Assembly (NCBI GenBank): GCA_001563305.1
Contig: CP013703.1
Coordinates: 868,001-932,000 of the forward strand
Direction: 5' to 3'
Origin: a methanogenic archaeon mixed culture ISO4-G1
GTDB lineage: Archaea; Thermoplasmatota; Thermoplasmata; Methanomassiliicoccales; Methanomethylophilaceae
Length of the DNA: 64,000 nucleotides
Positions 32,728 to 41,614 of the stretch are shown here, piece by piece. Positions within the stretch are counted from its first letter, which is position 1, and the number at the start of each line of letters is the position of its first letter. A model generated the notes under the pieces. It did not search any database. It saw only the letters and a program-made list of their open reading frames with translations, and was not told where the DNA came from. The position numbers and the translations under genes are program-made.

Positions 32728-33153
32728 TCACTGGAAGAATGCGGAAGATGCCCCATCCAGCACGTGCTTGAAACGCTGCTGGATGACATTGTCGAGCCTG
32801 GTCAGGACCATGTTGTACTCCGCTTCAAGATCCTTCTCGCCATGATCCAGCGCATTGAGGTAGATCTTGGAGTGCTTGGGCTCTTCGGCGGCATTGACGA
32901 AATCGACGATCTTCCTGATCTGGCACTCGATGTCGTGCTTGCTTGTGACGTTGATGTTCAGGATCAGGTCGATGAGCCTGATATCCGTCTTAAGGAAATC
33001 AATGACATCCTCGCAGGCCTGATCCTTGATATGGCCGTTTAGCTCCTCGTCGATGAAATGATTGATCTTGGAATCCTTCATCTCCCTGACCTTCTTCAGG
33101 GTGACCGCGTCCTCGATGGACACGATGAGATCGAAAGTGCTGTCGTCGGCCAT
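32728..33153 (-). CDS. uncharacterised helical protein
   Basis: 141 residues, almost entirely amphipathic helix, acidic, with no cysteine pairs or membrane segment. The KHSKIYLNALDHGEKDLEA and NVIQQRFKHVLDGAS segments suggest a small helical-bundle protein. I do not recognise a family. It is co-directional with TBP upstream but separated by the hairpin at 33214. Confidence 0.6.
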   Translation of the reverse strand: MADDSTFDLIVSIEDAVTLKKVREMKDSKINHFIDEELNGHIKDQACEDVIDFLKTDIRLIDLILNINVTSKHDIECQIRKIVDFVNAAEEPKHSKIYLNALDHGEKDLEAEYNMVLTRLDNVIQQRFKHVLDGASSAFFQ

Positions 33154-33213
33154 GTGGATGCGGATGACGGCGATGTTGATATAATTTTAGAAGAATCGAA
33201 AAGATTTGGAGGG

Positions 33214-33234
33214 GAGGCCGTCAGAGACGGCCTC
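33214..33234 (-). terminator. hairpin downstream of TBP
   Basis: GAGGCCGTC-tct-GACGGCCTC, a perfect 9-bp stem starting 10 bases after the TBP stop, followed on the minus strand by CCCTCCAAATCTTTTC. The T run is weak. Confidence 0.6.
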
Positions 33235-33243
33235 TGAACTGTT

Positions 33244-33798
33244 TCAAGGAAGAAGTCCGGCGCTTCTGAGCTCGTCGGCAAGGTTGTCGACAGCCCTTCC
33301 GGCCTCCTCGATCCTCTTTGCACCGGCGATGACGATCTTTCCGGATCCGAAGAGGAGGATGACGACCTTGGGGTCGTTGATCCTGTAGACGAGTCCGGGG
33401 AACTGCTCGGGCTCGTACTCGACCTTCTCCAGTCCCAGTGTGATCGCGGTGGTGTTGAGGTTGACCTCTGCTCCGAGGTCGGCGGACGAGACCATGTTCT
33501 GGATCTCGGTCTTGGGGTTGTCATAGACATCCTGTCCGATCGCCTTGAGGTCCGTCAGCACTTTCTTGACGGAGGCCTCGAGCATCTTGAGGTCTGTGGA
33601 TCCAGTGAAGACCGCCTTTCCCGACCTGAAGAGGAGAACGGATGTCTTGGGGTCCTTGACCCTGTAGACGAGTCCCGGGAATGTGTGGAGGTCGTATTTT
33701 GAGTCGTTCAGGCCCTCCATAATCTTGTTGAGGTCGAATCCATCTGAAAGCTGTGTGGATGCAACAATGTTCTGTACGTGAAGGTCCCAATCGGTCAT
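33244..33798 (-). CDS. tbp: TATA-box binding protein
   Basis: 184 residues from ATG 33798 (MTDWDLHVQNIVAS); an ATG four codons earlier (33810) is possible. The protein has the two symmetric TBP repeats: NIVASTQL...FPGLVYRVKDPK...FRSGKAVFTG and NMVSSADL...FPGLVYRINDPK...FGSGKIVIAG. It binds promoter TATA elements with TFB and recruits archaeal RNA polymerase. A TATA element at 33821-33830 lies about 25-30 bp before 33798, which favours that start as leaderless. Length is normal for archaeal TBP. Confidence 0.96.
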   Translation of the reverse strand: MTDWDLHVQNIVASTQLSDGFDLNKIMEGLNDSKYDLHTFPGLVYRVKDPKTSVLLFRSGKAVFTGSTDLKMLEASVKKVLTDLKAIGQDVYDNPKTEIQNMVSSADLGAEVNLNTTAITLGLEKVEYEPEQFPGLVYRINDPKVVILLFGSGKIVIAGAKRIEEAGRAVDNLADELRSAGLLP

Positions 33799-33820
33799 GA
33801 ATATCGGCATTTATAAGCAG

Positions 33821-33830
33821 TATATAAACC
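33821..33830 (-). promoter_or_regulatory. TATA box of the TBP gene
   Basis: GGTTTATATA on the minus strand, 23-32 bases before the ATG at 33798, with a second AT-rich element CTTATAAA at 33810-33817. Confidence 0.6.
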
Positions 33831-33863
33831 CTGGGCCTTTAGAATCATGTTAATGGTGAATCC

Positions 33864-35510
33864 TCACCTTCTGGGCCTGCTTCCGCCCTTGAAGGGACGG
33901 CCACCCTTCCTGGCAGGTCCCCTCAACTTGGGCCTCCTCTCGTAACCGTCGTCGGCGAATATGGAGTCGAAGGTCGCCAGATCAGCGGTGGATTCGTAAT
34001 GCTGCCTGACGAACTCCTTGACGGATTCGTCCGTGCAGACCTTCTTGAGCCACTTGACGGAAGGCAGTTCCACGTCGCCCTCCATCTCGAAGTACAGCTT
34101 GGCAGCCTCCATGTCCGCACCGGTGTCGTGAAGGGCGTAGATCATCCTCTTGGACTTGTACCTCTCGTCCTTGGACCTCTCGATGAGCTCGTCCCTGCAG
34201 AAGGCCATACCCTTGTCGCTGTGGTCCTTGAGCCAGTCGATCTCCTTGCCGACGGTCTGCTTGCCGAGTTCCCTTCCGACGAGGATGATGCGCTCCGAAT
34301 CCTGTCCGCAGTATGCATCGAGATAGTACTGGTCGTCCAGACCAGCATCGTAGACCTTCAGAAGGCCTTCCAGATCCTCATCCTTGAGGTAGATCGATGC
34401 CAGGCACTTCCTGACGTCGTTCCTGAACATCTTCGAGGAGAGCTCCTCCATGGCCTCCGGCGAACCAGCCTTGGCTGCGTTCATCATGACGGACATCCAC
34501 TCCTCCTTCTTGGCCTCCAGGCTCTTGGCCTTGAGGAACATCCCGAAGGGTGTGTCCTGGATCCTGAACTCCCCCTGCTTGCTGATGATGAGATCCCTGT
34601 ACTGCGGGTACTTGGCCCTGAGCCACTCCACATGGGTGCCATCCATGCGCTCCTTGAGGTACTCGCTGAAGAATGCGGCCTCCGGGACCTGCTTGGATAG
34701 CTTCGCCAGTTCCTTGACGGCCCTGGCATCGCCGTTCATTGCACGGGTGAACATGACGTTGACGGACTTCCTGAGCTCGACGGCTTCCTTGATCCTCGCA
34801 AGGTGCTTGTCGGCCATCTCGGAATCCTTCTTCCTGGAGAGGACTGTCAGACCGGCAACGACCTTCTCCTCGTTGCCCTTGTATCTCAGGGCGAACTCGT
34901 CGATGATCCTGTCGTCACCTTCGACCTCCTCGAGGCATATACTGCGGTAGATGGCATGCGTGGTCCCCTCTGAGAACTGCCTGTCGAGGAACGTGCGGTC
35001 GTAATCCTTGAAATGCGTGATGCAGAGGTAATCGAACTCGGTCAGGGCGTCGTCCGAGCAGTTCTCGGCTATCCTGGACCTCATCTCGCCGACACCGTCC
35101 TTGCCTACTGACTTTATGATGCGGTCGGCGTTGTTCTCGCAGCCCTCGCTCATCATGACCGATCCATGCAGGAACATGACCATGGCGAGATCATCGTTGC
35201 CGTTGACCTGGCAGTCGATGCCTCTGAAAAGGAGCCTTGATGCATCCTGCGGGAGCAACAGCTTCCTGGGTTCTTGCTGGACAGGCTTCTCCTCCCTGAC
35301 GGTCTCGCGGGGCTTTCTGGTGTGATCCCTGTCGGAGTCTCTCCTGGGCCTCCTGTCGCCGAAGTCCTTCCTGGGGGCCTTATCACCGGGTCTGCCTCTC
35401 AGTTTGCCTTTGAAATCCTTACGGGGTTTTCCGCCGTAGGGCTTCTTTCCACCATCCTTACCATGGTCGCGTCTGGGTCTTTCCTTGCGTCCGTCCTTCT
35501 CGTAAGCCAT
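33864..35510 (-). CDS. uncharacterised protein with Arg/Gly/Lys-rich N terminus
   Basis: 548 residues. The first 90 are low complexity and very basic (repeats of KPYGGKPRKDFKGK and RRPRRDSDRD type), and the last 20 (RGPARKGGRPFKGGSRPRR) are RGG-like. Between them lies a helical domain of about 430 residues without membrane segments or catalytic motifs I know. The basic ends suggest RNA or ribosome contact (inference). A TATA-like TTGATAAATACTT lies near 35542-35555. Confidence 0.7.
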   Translation of the reverse strand: MAYEKDGRKERPRRDHGKDGGKKPYGGKPRKDFKGKLRGRPGDKAPRKDFGDRRPRRDSDRDHTRKPRETVREEKPVQQEPRKLLLPQDASRLLFRGIDCQVNGNDDLAMVMFLHGSVMMSEGCENNADRIIKSVGKDGVGEMRSRIAENCSDDALTEFDYLCITHFKDYDRTFLDRQFSEGTTHAIYRSICLEEVEGDDRIIDEFALRYKGNEEKVVAGLTVLSRKKDSEMADKHLARIKEAVELRKSVNVMFTRAMNGDARAVKELAKLSKQVPEAAFFSEYLKERMDGTHVEWLRAKYPQYRDLIISKQGEFRIQDTPFGMFLKAKSLEAKKEEWMSVMMNAAKAGSPEAMEELSSKMFRNDVRKCLASIYLKDEDLEGLLKVYDAGLDDQYYLDAYCGQDSERIILVGRELGKQTVGKEIDWLKDHSDKGMAFCRDELIERSKDERYKSKRMIYALHDTGADMEAAKLYFEMEGDVELPSVKWLKKVCTDESVKEFVRQHYESTADLATFDSIFADDGYERRPKLRGPARKGGRPFKGGSRPRR

Positions 35511-35688
35511 GATGGAACCTCTGACAAATTGATTGCAAGGAAGTATTTATCAATGTTTGGTGAACGGGAGCACCAGATATGATTCCGGACCGAATCATCG
35601 GGATAACAAGTCCAGATTTAAAAAAGGAAGAGGTTTGACAGAGGTCGGGGAACACAGATTCGAAAACCTTGTCCCTGCCCCTGCCTGT
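35511..35688. other. intergenic region without a recognised gene
   Basis: 178 bp between the RG-rich protein gene and the ABC ATPase stop. Apart from the minus-strand TATA-like element near 35542-35555 and a T-rich tract at 35617-35625, I see nothing in it. Confidence 0.5.
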
Positions 35689-36513
35689 TCAATTGTCTTC
35701 GCCGGCGGACATCGTGGATCCAGTTGGCAGGATGTACAGGATACCGCCGGATTCAACCAGTTCGACCTCGATGTCAAAGACCTCTCTGATGGATTCCTTG
35801 GTGATGACATCCTTGGGCAGACCGTAATCGATGATCCTTCCTTTGGAAAGGAGCATGATGCGGTCGCAGAACCTCGTCAGAAGGTTGATGTCGTGGGATG
35901 CGAGCAGGATGGTCAGCCCCGTCCTTCTCGACAGGTCCTTCAGAATCTCCATGACCTGGATCTTGTACTTTATGTCTAGATGTGCGCTGGGTTCATCCAC
36001 CAGCATGACCTTCGGAGTCTGCACAACTCCCTTGGCCAGCAGGACACGGGCCCTTTCTCCGCTGCTCAGCTCATGCAGTCTCCTGTCGGCATACTTGGTG
36101 ATACCCATGTCGTACATGGCCTTGTCCACAATCTCCTCGTCTTCTTTGCTCTCCCACCAGAGGGAGTTGATGAACGGGGCCCTTCCAAGTGAAACGAAGT
36201 CCCTGACCGATAGTGCAAAATCCAGAGGGGTATCGGCAGGCACGGTTGTGACGATCTTCGCGATGTCCTCCATGTTCATGGACAGAACATCGTCACCGTC
36301 GATCTCCACACTGCCGCGCTTGACCTTCATGATCTTGTTGATACAGCGCATGAGTGTGGTCTTCCCGGAACCGTTGGGACCCATCAAAGCGACGAATTCA
36401 CCAGGTTTGATGCACATCTCGATGCATTTCAGGGTCTCTTCGTCCGTATAACTGAATGCGAGGTCCTTCACATCGAGCATGGGCCTTTCCTGACCGTTTT
36501 CCTCACATGGCAT
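35689..36513 (-). CDS. ABC transporter ATP-binding protein (BtuD/FecE-like)
   Basis: 274 residues. Walker A GPNGSGKTTLMR is near residue 44, the Q-loop lies in VTTVPADTPLDFA, the signature is LSSGERARVLLA, Walker B is VMLVDEPSAHLD and the H-loop is LLASHDIN. It is the FecE/BtuD type that imports iron chelates, haem or cobamides. It overlaps the permease gene by 11 bp. The C-terminal 30 residues extend beyond the ATPase core. Confidence 0.93.
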   Translation of the reverse strand: MPCEENGQERPMLDVKDLAFSYTDEETLKCIEMCIKPGEFVALMGPNGSGKTTLMRCINKIMKVKRGSVEIDGDDVLSMNMEDIAKIVTTVPADTPLDFALSVRDFVSLGRAPFINSLWWESKEDEEIVDKAMYDMGITKYADRRLHELSSGERARVLLAKGVVQTPKVMLVDEPSAHLDIKYKIQVMEILKDLSRRTGLTILLASHDINLLTRFCDRIMLLSKGRIIDYGLPKDVITKESIREVFDIEVELVESGGILYILPTGSTMSAGEDN

Positions 36514-37582
36514 ATCTCTTTCCCTCCTTCAACATAAGGTAGATGAAGAACGGGACACCGATAACCGATGTCAGTGCTCCGATGGGCAGTTCTCCGATAG
36601 GTCCGGATTTACAGACTATATCTGCCACCAGCAATACGACCGCACCTACGACGATGCTTGAGGGGATCAGCAATCTGTGGTCTCCTCCGACGACCATCCT
36701 GCAAAGGTGAGGGACGATCAGTCCGATGAAACCGATGACTCCACAGTATGCGACACAGAATGCAGTCAAAACAGCAGAGAGCATCAGCATCATCCTCTTG
36801 TACTTGCGTGAATCGAGCCCAAGATATTGAGCCTGGCTCTCTCCCAACAGCATGACGTTCAGCTTCCTTGCCTCCAGCAGTACGATCAACAGGATTGCGA
36901 TGATTGGAATCGCGATGATGCATACATCGCTCCATTGGATGTTGGCGAAACTGCCGAACATCCACGCGGTGATGCTGTGGATCTTGTCAGCATTGAGCGA
37001 CATGATCAGAGTAGTACCTGCACTGAGTCCAGCGGCGACGATAACTCCGCCAAGGACATAGCTCATGGCCTTTCCGCCGGCGGCCTCTGCGACGACCATC
37101 GTGATTGCAAATGCAACAATTGCTCCCACTATGGCACCTATGGGGGCCAGTACAAACGAAATGGACCAACCGGTCATTGCCCCGCCCAGAGTGAAAAGGA
37201 TCACACCGAAGGATGCTCCGGACGACACTCCGGTGACGTATGGATCGACCAATGGGTTGTGAATCATCGCCTGCATGACGGCTCCTGCGATGGCCAATCC
37301 AGATCCAACGAGTATGACTGCCAACGCCCTTGGAATCCTGAGATTGAGGATGATCTTTCCACTCATGTCATCCGGATTCCCTAAAGTGACGATGATTTTC
37401 CAGACCTGTTCCAGTGCCTCAGAGAATTCTATGGCATACGCGCCAACGGTGAATGAGACTACAAACAGCAGCAGCAATGCAATGAATCCTATCATAATGA
37501 TGACTGCGGCCCTCTTCTTCATCCTCTGGACGTTCGATAGCTGAGGCACGCCATCTTCATCATACGAACTGTTCTTATTCAT
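36503..37582 (-). CDS. FecCD/BtuC-family ABC transporter permease
   Basis: 359 residues with about ten hydrophobic helices. Family stretches are LRIPRALAVILVGSGLAIAG, NPLVDPYVTGVSSGASFG and GFIGLIVPHLCRMVVGGDHR. Residues 1-25 are a charged cytosolic tail. It pairs with the ATPase and the binding protein to import a metal chelate or corrinoid. The importer gene order is binding protein, permease, ATPase. Confidence 0.93.
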   Translation of the reverse strand: MNKNSSYDEDGVPQLSNVQRMKKRAAVIIMIGFIALLLLFVVSFTVGAYAIEFSEALEQVWKIIVTLGNPDDMSGKIILNLRIPRALAVILVGSGLAIAGAVMQAMIHNPLVDPYVTGVSSGASFGVILFTLGGAMTGWSISFVLAPIGAIVGAIVAFAITMVVAEAAGGKAMSYVLGGVIVAAGLSAGTTLIMSLNADKIHSITAWMFGSFANIQWSDVCIIAIPIIAILLIVLLEARKLNVMLLGESQAQYLGLDSRKYKRMMLMLSAVLTAFCVAYCGVIGFIGLIVPHLCRMVVGGDHRLLIPSSIVVGAVVLLVADIVCKSGPIGELPIGALTSVIGVPFFIYLMLKEGKRYAM

Positions 37583-37605
37583 GTTAATCAGACTTCATAA
37601 AAGGG

Positions 37606-37623
37606 ATCGGGCCGAAGCCCGAT
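37606..37623 (-). terminator. intercistronic hairpin between binding-protein and permease genes
   Basis: ATCGGGC-ttcg-GCCCGAT on the minus strand, starting five bases after the binding-protein stop and followed by CCCTTTTATG. It probably attenuates transcription into the permease gene so that the binding protein is made in excess, or stabilises its mRNA end. Confidence 0.6.
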
Positions 37624-37627
37624 TGTT

Positions 37628-38716
37628 TCAGTAGTCCTTGAGCCACTGGATGTAGTCGGTCCACTTCTCGCTGGTAACGACGGTAGGTACGTCGACTCCG
37701 GTGTCCTCGGGATTGACGATGGCTCCGATCAATGCAGCACCGTTGATGAGGTGAGCACTGTTGTATCCGATGGCCTGGAAGGGTTCGTATTCCATGCACC
37801 AGAACATATCGTTCTTGATACAGTCAACAGCTCCCAGAACGGGGTCAGCCTTCCATCCGGCTATAACTTCTGCCCAATTGAGATGCTGTCCCATATCATC
37901 GAAGATGATGAAATCAGGGTTGGCCTGTGCGACGGTCTCCTGGAGCTGAATTGTCTTGTAGGATCCCTCGGTGACGGGCAGAGCATTCACGAATCCGACA
38001 TCGTTAAGAAGACTGATGATGAGAGCGTTCTTGTAGATGTAGTTACCCCACGGAGGGCAGGTGCAGATGTATGCGAACTTCTTTCCGTTCAGATCAGACT
38101 TGGCAGCGACATCCTTGACCTTGTTGTATGCCTTCTGCATCTGGTCGGTGATCGTCTTAGCCAGAGACTGCTTTCCGAAAATCTTTCCCAGCATCGTGTA
38201 GTTGTCCAGACAGTCCTGGAATCCGTATTCGCTGTTGATGACGATAACGGTGATTCCCAGAGCCTGAAGGCTGGTCATCTTCACCTTGTTGGTATCCTCT
38301 ACCTGAGCCTTCTCAACTATCACGACATCCGGGTGAGCGGCGGAGGCGCCTTCTGCGGTCCATCCGTTGTAAGATCCGATATTCGCGATCTTTCCGGAAT
38401 CAATGTCAGCGGGAAGGCCCGCAGGATAATTCAGGTCGAATGTTAGACCGACCACGTAATCTATCACATCATACACGTAGGATCCGCTGGTGATTCCGAC
38501 TATGGTGTTCCTGTAACCGAGGTTACAGAGCATCTCCGATGAGACAGCACTCGTACTTACGATCCTCTTGGGCTCCTCTTTCAGTTCAATCACATTTCCG
38601 GCGTAATCTGTGACGCCTTCCTTGTGGTCCTGGGGGGAGGAGAGGATCATGACCGCTGCAATGGCAACAACGGCCACCACGGCGATCGCGACAATAATCG
38701 ATACTTTCTTGTCCAT
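37628..38716 (-). CDS. ABC transporter substrate-binding protein (BtuF/FecB-like)
   Basis: 362 residues from ATG 38716 (MDKKVSIIVAIAV). An N-terminal hydrophobic anchor (residues 5-25) is followed by an extracytoplasmic domain with the class III folds EPKRIVSTSAVSSEMLCNLG and DFIIFDDMGQHLNW. There is no lipobox cysteine, so it may be held by the helix. The ligand is an iron chelate, haem, corrinoid or similar. The frame is open seven codons further upstream. First gene of the importer operon. Confidence 0.9.
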   Translation of the reverse strand: MDKKVSIIVAIAVVAVVAIAAVMILSSPQDHKEGVTDYAGNVIELKEEPKRIVSTSAVSSEMLCNLGYRNTIVGITSGSYVYDVIDYVVGLTFDLNYPAGLPADIDSGKIANIGSYNGWTAEGASAAHPDVVIVEKAQVEDTNKVKMTSLQALGITVIVINSEYGFQDCLDNYTMLGKIFGKQSLAKTITDQMQKAYNKVKDVAAKSDLNGKKFAYICTCPPWGNYIYKNALIISLLNDVGFVNALPVTEGSYKTIQLQETVAQANPDFIIFDDMGQHLNWAEVIAGWKADPVLGAVDCIKNDMFWCMEYEPFQAIGYNSAHLINGAALIGAIVNPEDTGVDVPTVVTSEKWTDYIQWLKDY

Positions 38717-38765
38717 AGTATCGGATGATAGAACCAACTGTCATTATTTAAATGGATTTATCATC

Positions 38766-38796
38766 CAACTAACTATGATATTCTTAGAATTAGTTG
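38766..38796. promoter_or_regulatory. inverted repeat upstream of the importer
   Basis: CAACTAA (38766-38772) and TTAGTTG (38790-38796) are spaced by 17 bp, 50 bp upstream of the binding-protein start, and next to AT-rich TTATTTAAATGG. A metal-responsive repressor site is possible but rests on position alone. Confidence 0.35.
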
Positions 38797-38886
38797 CTCA
38801 ACAATTCATAATCTGGCTCACCAAAAAAGGCCACATCAAACAGAGGTGAGAAAGTCTGTAACGGTCTCAGATGTGCCAAAAGACCG

Positions 38887-41031
38887 TCATTTCAAACTCC
38901 CTTTCTTCCACCCCTCGTCATTGGGGAGTCTAAGTATGTTCTCCACATATTCTACGTAATCCAAAGAAGGCTGCAAACCCACACCTATCCTCCCCAGCCT
39001 TGCGAACGGCAGGTCTCCGTGAGGGCTGTTTACATTGGCGATGATGAGATCCGGACCGAGCTCCGCCAGATCCCTTCTCAGCTGTTCGGAGTCGTAGTCC
39101 TGCGTGATCATCTCCAGATGTCTGGAGGCGACCTCTGCCCTCTCCTTCCTTGCACTGAATTCGGCCCCTATCCTGACCAATTCCGCGCCCAGGTCCATCA
39201 GGATGTCGATGAGCCAATCGATGTCGTAGTTCAGCTTGTTGACGATGATGATCCTCTTGCCTGAAATTTGCTTGGAATGCTCGGCGATGAAATCCGAGTA
39301 TGTCCTTTCCATCTCCCTGATCTGCCGGGATGGGTCCTTACCCATCATATCCCCGATGACCGTCATCCATTCCCTGCATTCGTACAATCCGGTGGGGAGC
39401 GGGATCGACATGGGTTCCCTCCCGGTCCTCTTCCGGATAGGTTCGTATATGTCGCGGTTGTTGGCCGTGTTGTTGAGCATGATGTCGACCGATGCGCGGC
39501 AGAACCCTTTGACGGAATCCAGAGTCGTGGCGTCCAGGAACCTGCAGTTCACCTTCAGATCGAAACTGGACAGCAGCCTGTTCAATTCGGACATGTTCCT
39601 CTCGGTGTGGACGTCGAAGAATGTCGTGTCGATAAGGTTCACATAACCCTTCTCGGGCTTGATGCTTACATCCATCAGATTCGCCAGACATGTTGCTGCC
39701 GCGATGTAGCCATCGTTGTATTCTCCCGCGATGTCTCCGTCAGTAGGTATCAAGAGGATCTCTGCCCCGTCGTAGAGCTTCTTCACATTCTCCACCACGC
39801 GTTCGCAGTCATCCCCGATGATCCCTGGCATGCATGTGGTGACCACCACGACCTTCCTGAATCCCTCGTCCAGCATGGACTTGAGTCCCCATTCCAGATA
39901 CTCCACACCACCGAAAACGGAGACCGCATCGTCCATCATGGTGCACCTGACCCTGTTGGTGAGGATGCCCCTTACGGCCTTCTTCCCGTACAGGTCAGAA
40001 ATCCTGCTGTAGACGGGTGCGTTCATGAAATACAGACAGCTCTCCGGCCCGTGCAGCAGTATCCCCACGTCGTTAATCCTGCAGATCGCGTTGACCGCAC
40101 CGCATGCAGCACATGACTGCATCACACGGGTATCGTTGATGGAGGTCCTCCTGCAGGACTGGCAGCTACTGTGGCCCATGTCGGCCATCTCCACATGCTT
40201 GGCCGCGCGGATCTCCCTGCCCGCGATGAGGTCGGTGAACTGGTCGTCGTCCAACGGGTGCGGGTATACGCAGCTATTCACGCCTTTAGATATTCCTTTT
40301 ATGTATAGTGCCAGATCATCGAATCTATGAGCTATTTCCGAATCGGGGAACAGCTCCCTGACGGTATGACCCTGACCCTCCGCTTCCGAGAACAGCTGGT
40401 CCCTGGGTATTTCGGCTATGATGCTAGTGCCCGTGGCAGCGGCGAATCTCTCGACCACATCGCGCTCGTTGTCCCCGCCGCGGGAATTGAATATTATACC
40501 GATGAAACGGGGCTTGCCGGTATCGAAGTTCCTCAGCCCCTTCATTATGTTGTTGGCCGCATAGATGGACATGAATTCGCCGGAGGTCACTAGGGCGACC
40601 CCGTCCGCATTTTCGTTCCTGAGAGGAACGGCGAAGCCTCCGCAGACCACGTCCCCCAGGACATCGTAGAGCCTAACATCGACATCCAAGCCCTTGGCCC
40701 CCAGCTTCTTTAGGGTGTCCAGAGCGGTGAGTATCCCCCTTCCGGCGCATCCGATACCCGGTTTGGGACCTCCCGCCTCGGCGCAGAGTATCCCATTGGT
40801 GCCTACCTTCACGATATCGTCTAGTTCCCTCTGATCGGACTGGGTCTCACGGACGTAATCCATGATAGTCCTCTGAGGCACCCCTCCGAGGAGGAGCCTG
40901 GTGGAATCATGCTTCGGATCACATCCGATCTGCATGACCCTGTCCCCCATGTAGGAGAGGGCCACCGAGATGTTGGCAGACATGGTGGATTTCCCTATCC
41001 CGCCTTTGCCGTACAGAGCTATCTGGAACAT
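38887..41031 (-). CDS. single-chain NifH-NifD-like nitrogenase-family protein (CfbC/CfbD-like fusion)
   Basis: 714 residues from ATG 41031 (MFQIALYGKGGIGKST); the frame is open 48 codons further but without domain content. Residues 1-250 are a complete NifH-type reductase: Walker A G8-T16, IGCDPKHDST, Fe-S ligands C95 (GIGCAGRGI) and C130 (GDVVCGGFA). Residues 285-700 are a NifD/CfbD-like catalytic part with cysteines C290, C293, C307, C310, C317, C332 (LLHGPESC), C400 (TTCMPGIIGDD) and C511 (GFCRASVD). CfbC and CfbD together reduce Ni-sirohydrochlorin diamide in coenzyme F430 synthesis, and this is the leading assignment. Other nitrogenase-like reductases are not excluded. Neighbours are a FecBCD-like importer and a BchID-like pair. 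Confidence 0.85.
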   Translation of the reverse strand: MFQIALYGKGGIGKSTMSANISVALSYMGDRVMQIGCDPKHDSTRLLLGGVPQRTIMDYVRETQSDQRELDDIVKVGTNGILCAEAGGPKPGIGCAGRGILTALDTLKKLGAKGLDVDVRLYDVLGDVVCGGFAVPLRNENADGVALVTSGEFMSIYAANNIMKGLRNFDTGKPRFIGIIFNSRGGDNERDVVERFAAATGTSIIAEIPRDQLFSEAEGQGHTVRELFPDSEIAHRFDDLALYIKGISKGVNSCVYPHPLDDDQFTDLIAGREIRAAKHVEMADMGHSSCQSCRRTSINDTRVMQSCAACGAVNAICRINDVGILLHGPESCLYFMNAPVYSRISDLYGKKAVRGILTNRVRCTMMDDAVSVFGGVEYLEWGLKSMLDEGFRKVVVVTTCMPGIIGDDCERVVENVKKLYDGAEILLIPTDGDIAGEYNDGYIAAATCLANLMDVSIKPEKGYVNLIDTTFFDVHTERNMSELNRLLSSFDLKVNCRFLDATTLDSVKGFCRASVDIMLNNTANNRDIYEPIRKRTGREPMSIPLPTGLYECREWMTVIGDMMGKDPSRQIREMERTYSDFIAEHSKQISGKRIIIVNKLNYDIDWLIDILMDLGAELVRIGAEFSARKERAEVASRHLEMITQDYDSEQLRRDLAELGPDLIIANVNSPHGDLPFARLGRIGVGLQPSLDYVEYVENILRLPNDEGWKKGSLK

Positions 41032-41122
41032 CGCAATGATGCTGGAACGTATTGATACGATATAAATCGGACTATACGTCCATATGGCAGACTTTTTACC
41101 TTTTGAAGGACGTCCATCCTTC

Positions 41123-41614
41123 ATGGGTCTGTTCTCTAAGAAGAAGGAAGAGGTGTCGCTGCCCACCGGAGGCAACGAGCTCTACACTGACAGAAGATAC
41201 AATACATATTGGCTCCTCGGGCTCAGCCCCTTCGAGGATTTCACACCGAATCAGATAAAGGAGGCCATGGATGCCGAGATCAAGAAGCTCGACCGTGTCC
41301 TCAGGACGCAGCCCGTCGAGATGGTGAGGGTCAAGACCCAGAAGAAGGTCGACAAGCTCCAGGACATCTACGGGAAGCAGGACATCATCGATCATGAGAG
41401 GGATGTCGCTGTCATGATGTTCAACGAGGACATGCTCAGATACAACAACGAGCTGAGCACCGACATGGATAAGATCAACTCCGCCATCGTGAGATCTGGA
41501 TGGAGGGGCGACGGCATCAACCCCCTGAAGGTGGACGGGTTCCCGCAATGCTCCGGCTGCGGTTACATAAACCGCAGGGTCAAGAAGTGCATAAACTGCG
41601 GCGGAAAGCTGTGA
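41123..41614 (+). CDS. zinc-ribbon protein with helical N-terminal domain
   Basis: 163 residues from ATG 41123 (MGLFSKKKEEVSL); an ATG at 41084 would add 13 residues. Residues 30-70 (YWLLGLSPFEDFTPNQIKEA) recall a J-domain-like fold opening but lack an HPD motif. The C terminus carries CSGCGYINRRVKKCINCG, a four-cysteine zinc ribbon. Function unknown. It is divergent from the nitrogenase-like gene and convergent with the TPR gene. Confidence 0.72.
   Translation: MGLFSKKKEEVSLPTGGNELYTDRRYNTYWLLGLSPFEDFTPNQIKEAMDAEIKKLDRVLRTQPVEMVRVKTQKKVDKLQDIYGKQDIIDHERDVAVMMFNEDMLRYNNELSTDMDKINSAIVRSGWRGDGINPLKVDGFPQCSGCGYINRRVKKCINCGGKL

Noticed and set aside
24237-38887. Cobalamin riboswitch upstream of nrdJ or the importer
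   Set aside because: No B12-box-like or conserved stem set seen in either leader, and such riboswitches are not expected in archaea.
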